Source: Bacteroidales bacterium (GTDB lineage: Bacteria; Bacteroidota; Bacteroidia; Bacteroidales; SMBSF39). From it: 11,015 nt of DNA. The translations under genes and the position numbers were made by a program. Shown here one piece after another: positions 6,177-11,015 of this stretch. The notes beneath the pieces are model-generated. The model made no database searches. It was not told where the DNA came from and saw only the letters and a program-made list of their open reading frames with translations. Position 1 is the stretch's first letter. Each line of letters opens with the position of its first letter. Location: assembly GCA_021107685.1 (NCBI GenBank), contig JAIOSH010000263.1, positions 1 through 11,015 on the forward strand, written 5' to 3'.

Positions 6177-6217
6177 AAGCTGAAAGCCTATCATTACAAT
6201 GCTTTCAGCTTTTTTTT
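6177..6217 (+). terminator. Intrinsic terminator of the initiator tRNA gene
   Basis: A perfect 11-bp stem, aagctgaaagc (6177-6187) with gctttcagctt (6201-6211), has a 13-base loop and ends in a run of eight T (6210-6217). It lies 8 bp after the tRNA. Confidence 0.9.
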
Positions 6218-6280
6218 ATGAGTTCAAAAGCTATTACCAAAAATATTTGATCTCTATTCGGACATTCAAGTATGTCTCGT

Positions 6281-6321
6281 ACAAAAAATAGAAAAACCCA
6301 TCCACCAGCCGGTGGATGGGT
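6281..6321 (-). terminator. Intrinsic terminator of the OFA transporter gene
   Basis: A perfect 11-bp GC-rich stem, acccatccacc (6296-6306) with ggtggatgggt (6311-6321), has an agcc loop. On the minus strand it is followed by TTTTTCTATTTTTTG. It lies 31 bp past the transporter stop codon and faces the tRNA terminator. Confidence 0.85.
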
Positions 6322-6351
6322 AAAATATAATTTTAAACTATTTTTTTAGAA

Positions 6352-7686
6352 TTAAGCTTTTTTCGGAGGTTTTGCTAAAATGATAATTACTGCTCCAATT
6401 ATACAAGCAACTCCTGCAATAATAAATGGAGTTAGCCATGCTGACGGGTCTGAAGCTCCCTTTGCAGCGTCTTTAAAAACACCTGCTAATTGCGGACCTA
6501 CAATACCGGCAATACCATACGCAAAGAATACCAATCCGTAATTTCTTCCTACAGATTTATTTCCAAAGAAGTCTGCGGTAGCAGCAGGAAACAAAGCGAA
6601 ATTACCACCAAAATTAAAACCGATAATTGCAGCAGCAATGATAAAAGTAGTAGTACCAAACCCAAGTTTATAGAATGAAAGCATTACTATACCCTGTATG
6701 AGGCACATTAAAAAGATAGATATTTTTCTGCCGATTTTATCTGAAACCATTCCCCAAATAATTCTTCCAAGTCCATTTAAAATGGCATAAGTTGCCATAG
6801 CTGTTCCTGCAATGGCGCTTGCCCATTTTACAGTAGATTGGTAATCTATATTGGAAGGGTCTAAAGAACCTAATTTAGAATAGGTCAATGCATCTATTCC
6901 GAATAGTTTGATACAATATATAACCATTAATCCTGCTAATGCAGAAAAAATAAATGTGATGAATAACATATAAAATTGTGGAGTTTTAAGTACTTGACCG
7001 GAATCAAATTCAACTGAGCCTGTGGCTGACGTACTTGATGGAGGTGGTGGAGTATATCCCTTTGGTAACCATCCTTTTGGTGGGTCTTTCATAACAAGAC
7101 TACCTATGATAACCATTACGGCAAATATTACCCCGTATAACAGAAATACACTTCTAACTCCATCCAAACCGGCAATATTCAAATCATTTAATAATCCGCC
7201 GCCCCATGAGCCTGCCCATTTGACCCAAATAGTTGCACCAAAACCAAATCCTGCTACTGCAAGACCTGTTAACATTCCTTTTTTATCGGGAAACCATTTA
7301 ACACCAACCGCAATAGGTACTACATAAGCAAGTCCAATACCCGAACCACCAATAATACCAATGAATATTAATTGTGTTATAAAACTGTTTCCAAAAAAAC
7401 CGGCTAAAATATATCCGGCACCCAAAACCAAACCACCTGCCATAGCAAGTTTTTGTGGACCATAAGTTGATAATTTACGACCTGCCCAAATCATTACAAG
7501 TGCGAAAAAGAAAAGTCCTGCAGAAAATATCCATGCAGCTTCTCCTGCAGAAAATTGGTATGTACCATCTACTGCTGTAAGTTTTGGTGTAAAAACCGAC
7601 CATGCGTAAATAGCTCCCAACGCTAATTGGATCAAAATTGCACCAACAACAACCAACCACCTGTTCATTACTTTTTTATTTTCCAT
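6352..7686 (-). CDS. OFA (OxlT-like) major facilitator transporter
   Basis: This 444-residue inner-membrane protein has about twelve hydrophobic segments, near residues 10-32, 50-69, 80-98, 104-128, 139-160, 178-198, 237-259, 290-310, 322-342, 346-370, 383-405 and 416-437. The start NRWLVVVGAILIQLALGAIYAWSVF fits the oxalate:formate antiporter family, as do the loop PPKGWLPKGY (202-211) and GRIIWGMVSDKIGRK (307-321), an MFS loop signature. The central loop carries a PPPPSSTSATG stretch. Known family members move small carboxylates such as oxalate and formate; the substrate here cannot be read from sequence. Placed after acs, acetate or a related monocarboxylate is a reasonable guess. It lies 101 bp after acs with a hairpin in the gap, and has a strong terminator behind it. 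Confidence 0.88.
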   Translation of the reverse strand: MENKKVMNRWLVVVGAILIQLALGAIYAWSVFTPKLTAVDGTYQFSAGEAAWIFSAGLFFFALVMIWAGRKLSTYGPQKLAMAGGLVLGAGYILAGFFGNSFITQLIFIGIIGGSGIGLAYVVPIAVGVKWFPDKKGMLTGLAVAGFGFGATIWVKWAGSWGGGLLNDLNIAGLDGVRSVFLLYGVIFAVMVIIGSLVMKDPPKGWLPKGYTPPPPSSTSATGSVEFDSGQVLKTPQFYMLFITFIFSALAGLMVIYCIKLFGIDALTYSKLGSLDPSNIDYQSTVKWASAIAGTAMATYAILNGLGRIIWGMVSDKIGRKISIFLMCLIQGIVMLSFYKLGFGTTTFIIAAAIIGFNFGGNFALFPAATADFFGNKSVGRNYGLVFFAYGIAGIVGPQLAGVFKDAAKGASDPSAWLTPFIIAGVACIIGAVIIILAKPPKKA

Positions 7687-7725
7687 AATTTATATTTTTT
7701 AATTAATAATTTATATATAATGTAA

Positions 7726-7765
7726 AAAAGACACTTTATACTGTTTGCAGCATAAAATGTCTTTT
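7726..7765 (-). terminator. Long hairpin between acs and the OFA gene, probable terminator or attenuator
   Basis: Outer arms aaaagaca/tgtctttt, then tttat/ataaa and ctg/cag around a tttg loop form a 16-bp stem with two single mismatches. On the minus strand it ends in six T and begins 22 bp after the acs stop codon. No other promoter is evident before the OFA gene, so partial read-through would leave it expressed below acs. Confidence 0.6.
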
Positions 7766-7787
7766 AAAATATATCAGATAAATAACA

Positions 7788-9701
7788 TTATCTTTTCACT
7801 TCAACTTTAGCACCGCTAATAATTTCATCTACGACACCCGGGTCGAGCAATGTTGATGTGTCACCGAGGTTTGTTGCATCGCCTTCACCGATTTTTCTAA
7901 GAATACGTCTCATTATCTTACCTGAACGTGTTTTAGGCAAACCGCTAACTATTTGTATCATATCAGGTTTTGCAATAGGTCCGATCATTTTAGTTACCGT
8001 AGCTCTGATCTCTTTTTCAATAGTATTCATTTCATCATCAGAAAGCTCATCGCAAATAACATAAGCATAAATACCCTGACCTTTGATTGCGTGCGGATAA
8101 CCCACAACTGCAGATTCATTTACTTTCGGATGTTGATTTATAGCATCCTCTACTTCTGCTGTTCCAATTCTATGTCCTGATACATTAATAACGTCATCAA
8201 CACGTCCCATAATTCTGTAATATCCTTCTTCGTCACGTTTTGCTCCATCACCTGTGAAATATAATCCTTTGTATGATGCGAAATATGTTTGACGGCATCT
8301 TTCGTGGTCGCCATAAGTACTTCTTATCATTCCTGGCCATGGAAATTTGATACAAAGGTTACCTTCTACACTATTACCTTTCAATTCATTTCCTTCCTGG
8401 TCAACAATTATTGGTTGAATGCCGGGTAATGGAAGAGTTGCAAATGAAGGTTTTGTTGGAGTAATTCCTGCAAGAGGAGTTATCATAATACCTCCGGTTT
8501 CGGTTTGCCACCAGGTATCAACAATCGGGCATCTTCCTTTTCCTACGAGGTCGTGGTACCAACGCCATGCTTCTTCGTTAATTGGTTCTCCGACTGTTCC
8601 AAGAGTTTTTAATGAACTCAGATCTTTACTTGTAACAAACTCTTCTCCCTGTGCTACTAATGCACGAATAGCTGTTGGAGCGGTATAGAATTGATTGACT
8701 TTATATTTGTCAACAATATCCCAGAATCTTCCTGCATCTGGCCATGTAGGAACGCCTTCAAACATAACGGTAGTTGCACCTGCCAATAATGGACCATAAA
8801 CTATATACGAATGTCCTGTTACCCAGCCAATATCTGCAGTACACCAGAAAATATCACCATCGCTGTATTGGAATACGTTTTTGAATGTATATTCGGCAAA
8901 TACCATATAACCTGCTATACTATGTTGTACTCCCTTAGGTTTTCCTGTAGAGCCTGAAGTATAAAGAATAAATAATGTATCTTCTGAATCCATTACTTCT
9001 GCTTTGTTTTCAGTACTAACACCTTCAATGGCATCGTGCCACCAAATATCTCTGCCGTCCTGCATATTAACATCTTCGCCTGTTCTTTTCAATACGATAC
9101 ATTTTTCAATAGTAGGACATGATTTTAATGCTTCATCAACAATACCTTTGATAGGAATTGTTTTTGTTCCTCTATATCCACCATCGGAAGTTAAAATAAT
9201 ATTTGAAGTACCGTCAATAATACGGTCAGCTAATGCATTAGCAGAAAAGCCTGCAAATACAATTGAATGTATAGCTCCAATTCTTGCACAGGCTAACATT
9301 GCTATTGCCAACTCCGGTACCATTGGTAAATAAATAGTTACACGATCCCCTTTTTTAATTCCTTGTTCTTTTAAGACATTGGCAAACTGTGATACTTTTT
9401 CATATAATTCACCATAAGTTAATGTAACGGTTTCATCTTTCGGGTCATTAGGTTCCCAGATAATAGCTGCCTGATCCTTTCTTAAAAACAGGTTTCTTTC
9501 AAAAATATTTTCGGTAATGTTTAATTTACCATTAATGAACCAATTAACATCAGGACCTTCAAAGTTCCATTCCAAAACTTTGTCCCATTTTTTATGCCAA
9601 TAGTAATCTTCTGCTATTTTACTCCAAAATCCCTCGGGATTGGCAACACTTTCCTGGTATTTTTCCAAATATTCAGCCAGGCTTAAAATTTTATTTGTCA
9701 T
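7788..9701 (-). CDS. acs: Acetyl-coenzyme A synthetase (AMP-forming)
   Basis: This 637-residue cytoplasmic enzyme makes acetyl-CoA from acetate, ATP and CoA through acetyl-AMP. Visible motifs are the phosphate-binding loop YTSGSTGKPKG (247-257), VGEPINEEAW (370-379), DTWWQTETGG (395-404), YFTGDGAKRDEEGYYRIMGR (481-500), the hinge region DDVINVSGHRIG (502-513) and the C-terminal PKTRSGKIMRR (589-599) with catalytic Lys595, the site acetylated for control in homologues. Comparing with Salmonella Acs from memory, the acetate pocket is kept: V294, T295, V370 and W398 correspond to V310, T311, V386 and W414. This argues for acetate over longer acids. Length is close to the usual 650. The ATG at 9701 precedes the normal N-terminal block. 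It lies 100 bp after the porin-like gene with no terminator between them, so co-transcription is possible. Confidence 0.96.
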   Translation of the reverse strand: MTNKILSLAEYLEKYQESVANPEGFWSKIAEDYYWHKKWDKVLEWNFEGPDVNWFINGKLNITENIFERNLFLRKDQAAIIWEPNDPKDETVTLTYGELYEKVSQFANVLKEQGIKKGDRVTIYLPMVPELAIAMLACARIGAIHSIVFAGFSANALADRIIDGTSNIILTSDGGYRGTKTIPIKGIVDEALKSCPTIEKCIVLKRTGEDVNMQDGRDIWWHDAIEGVSTENKAEVMDSEDTLFILYTSGSTGKPKGVQHSIAGYMVFAEYTFKNVFQYSDGDIFWCTADIGWVTGHSYIVYGPLLAGATTVMFEGVPTWPDAGRFWDIVDKYKVNQFYTAPTAIRALVAQGEEFVTSKDLSSLKTLGTVGEPINEEAWRWYHDLVGKGRCPIVDTWWQTETGGIMITPLAGITPTKPSFATLPLPGIQPIIVDQEGNELKGNSVEGNLCIKFPWPGMIRSTYGDHERCRQTYFASYKGLYFTGDGAKRDEEGYYRIMGRVDDVINVSGHRIGTAEVEDAINQHPKVNESAVVGYPHAIKGQGIYAYVICDELSDDEMNTIEKEIRATVTKMIGPIAKPDMIQIVSGLPKTRSGKIMRRILRKIGEGDATNLGDTSTLLDPGVVDEIISGAKVEVKR

Positions 9702-9801
9702 AAGTTTTATTTTTGATTAAATTTAATTAATAATGAATTAGATATTTATTGGATATTTATAATTTTAATATTTAATTTTATATTGATTTAGTTTTTTTAT
9801 T
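9702..9801. other. AT-rich gap between porin-like gene and acs
   Basis: These 100 bp are almost all A and T. I see neither a GC-rich hairpin ending the porin-like gene nor a TAnnTTTG element for acs on the minus strand. A short direct repeat, gatattta, occurs twice with 3 bp between. Confidence 0.4.
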
Positions 9802-11015
9802 TTAAAAGAAATAATATACACCTATTAAAAATCTGATATTTGTAACATCTTTAATATCTATAACTTCTCCTTTTTGATTTGTTGTTCCATATCCGGCAGT
9901 TGTCATTTCAACTTCTCCTGCAAATCGCATTTTTCCTGAATTAAAAATAATTCGGGGAGAAACTCTGTATATATAATCAATATTATCACCTCTTGAATAA
10001 TATGGACCAATTACATCTTTATCGGCACCGAGGTTTTGAGTATAACCGGCAAAAACACCTCCCTGAATTTTCTTTCCATTGGTGTGAATATCAGCCCAGA
10101 ATGACATAACATTAATTGAAGTATATTCTACAAAATTTTTCGAAGGATCAGTAACTTCTTTTACTACATAACCTCCAAGCATTGTCAAATTATATGTTTC
10201 CTGACCATAAAAACCTTCAAATTTAAATGTGATAGCAGAAAATTTATATTTTAAGAAAGCCATGCTTGTAAAACCACTGACTTTCTCATCTGTTTTATAT
10301 AAACTATCGGTTTCAATTCTTGGGACTAATGATTTATATCCCCCACTAATTCCGGTTAAAAATTCATTTCCATTTTCATATTTTTGTTGATACTGTAATG
10401 TAAGGTTTATTTCCGGAATTACATTATTTCTTAAATATGAGGAACTTTTATTTATCGGTCCTGTACTAACAAAGTCTCTTTCTGATAATGCAGTAAGAAT
10501 TAGTTTCAAATTACCAAGCTTCTGAGTTAACCTGATTTGTGGTGCCCGTGAAAAAGGTTGAAAAGGCGCTCCTGTATTAAACGAAACTGTACCAGGGAAA
10601 CAACCGGTGATGAACAAAGGGTGCCAGTATTGACCTACTAAAAGTTCTGTATTTGTCCAATTTAATTTTGCAAAGGCATGACGTAATCTGAATCCGTTAA
10701 TATCACCATTGGAAGTTCCAAAAAAAGCACCCTCAATTAAAGCAGAAGTCTTAGCTCCAAAAGCATCGGGTCCTGTTATTTTCCCTCTTAAACGTGTTTG
10801 AATTGATAAAAAATTAAAACTTGGTTTTGCATTAATATCATCTCCGTTTATATCAAAATATTCACCCTTAGGGTAAAGTGAAAAATGTCCTTCCCTGATA
10901 TCAACAGTCTGTCGTGTATCAAAAAAAATATCTGTTTTAACAAAACCTGAAAATTTAATACCGAATTTTTTCGCTTCCTGAGAGAAAATCATCACAGGCA
11001 AAATAAATGCCAAAA
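9802..11015 (-). CDS. Porin-like outer-membrane beta-barrel protein (partial, N-terminus beyond window)
   Basis: The frame runs open to the right edge, giving 403 complete codons without a convincing start. The first residues read LAFILPVMIFSQEAKKFG, the hydrophobic end of a signal peptide with probable cleavage near SQ-EA, so only a few N-terminal residues are missing. The rest has the alternating polar and aromatic pattern of beta strands, starting with GIKFSGFVKTDIFFDTR, and ends in YYFF, the terminal aromatic expected of barrels inserted by BamA. Notable blocks are VGQYWHPLF (126-134) and GAPFQPFSRAPQIRLTQ (148-164), counted from the edge. These recall the DcaP-like or carboxylate porin group, but I cannot confirm that. 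It precedes acs and the OFA carrier on the same strand, which suggests it lets their substrate through the outer membrane. Confidence 0.75.
   Translation of the reverse strand, partial: LAFILPVMIFSQEAKKFGIKFSGFVKTDIFFDTRQTVDIREGHFSLYPKGEYFDINGDDINAKPSFNFLSIQTRLRGKITGPDAFGAKTSALIEGAFFGTSNGDINGFRLRHAFAKLNWTNTELLVGQYWHPLFITGCFPGTVSFNTGAPFQPFSRAPQIRLTQKLGNLKLILTALSERDFVSTGPINKSSSYLRNNVIPEINLTLQYQQKYENGNEFLTGISGGYKSLVPRIETDSLYKTDEKVSGFTSMAFLKYKFSAITFKFEGFYGQETYNLTMLGGYVVKEVTDPSKNFVEYTSINVMSFWADIHTNGKKIQGGVFAGYTQNLGADKDVIGPYYSRGDNIDYIYRVSPRIIFNSGKMRFAGEVEMTTAGYGTTNQKGEVIDIKDVTNIRFLIGVYYFF

Noticed and set aside
6490..9333. Open frames at 6490-6678, 7022-7327, 7475-7660, 7858-8064, 7953-8180, 8419-8688 and 9004-9333
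   Set aside because: All lie within the OFA or acs genes in other frames and have no family features.
9743..9765. Direct repeat gatattta as a regulatory site upstream of acs
   Set aside because: In a region this A/T-rich an 8-bp repeat is expected by chance, and no promoter is visible beside it.

Overview
The window is a low-G+C stretch of a Bacteroidota chromosome, most likely an environmental or anaerobic member of Bacteroidales. Several signs support this. Perfect TAnnTTTG (-7) elements lie upstream of several genes. The starts lack Shine-Dalgarno sequences and sit behind A/T-rich leaders. A coiled-coil lipoprotein of a type I recall mainly from this phylum is present, and the initiator tRNA gene does not encode its 3' CCA. 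Every protein gene is on the minus strand; only the tRNA is on the plus strand.

Left end (1-1708): a restriction-modification unit. A small XRE-type helix-turn-helix protein overlaps by 4 bp (ATGA) a large protein that joins an HsdR-N-like PD-(D/E)xK nuclease domain to an N6-adenine methylase domain. The large gene runs off the left edge, so its target-recognition part and any specificity subunit are not visible. A TAnnTTTG promoter element with a 7-5-7 inverted repeat just downstream precedes the XRE gene and suggests autoregulation. The spacer at 1709-1972 has several short palindromes and a near-canonical sigma70-type promoter facing the other way.

Middle (1973-6003): a coiled-coil lipoprotein with its own promoter, then a housekeeping run transcribed in the order era, der, S4-domain RNA-binding protein (Hsp15-like). 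All three of these products act on ribosomes or RNA. The 468-bp gap between era and der is a mosaic of short repeats: a 27-bp direct repeat flanking a hairpin, GTCATT copies, TGCCTAC heptamers, paired small palindromes and an apparently split GC-rich element.

The gap at 6004-6351 holds an initiator tRNA-Met with its own promoter and a strong intrinsic terminator, followed by a separate intrinsic terminator for the converging transporter gene.

Right part (6352-11015): an outer-membrane porin-like beta-barrel (cut by the right edge), acetyl-CoA synthetase (acs) and an OFA/OxlT-type MFS carrier, in that transcription order. They can be read as a route for a small carboxylate through the outer membrane, across the inner membrane and into acetyl-CoA. 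A long hairpin between acs and the carrier may terminate or attenuate transcription.

I see no clearly new system. The most interesting items are the self-contained nuclease-methylase with its coupled regulator, and the repeat mosaic.
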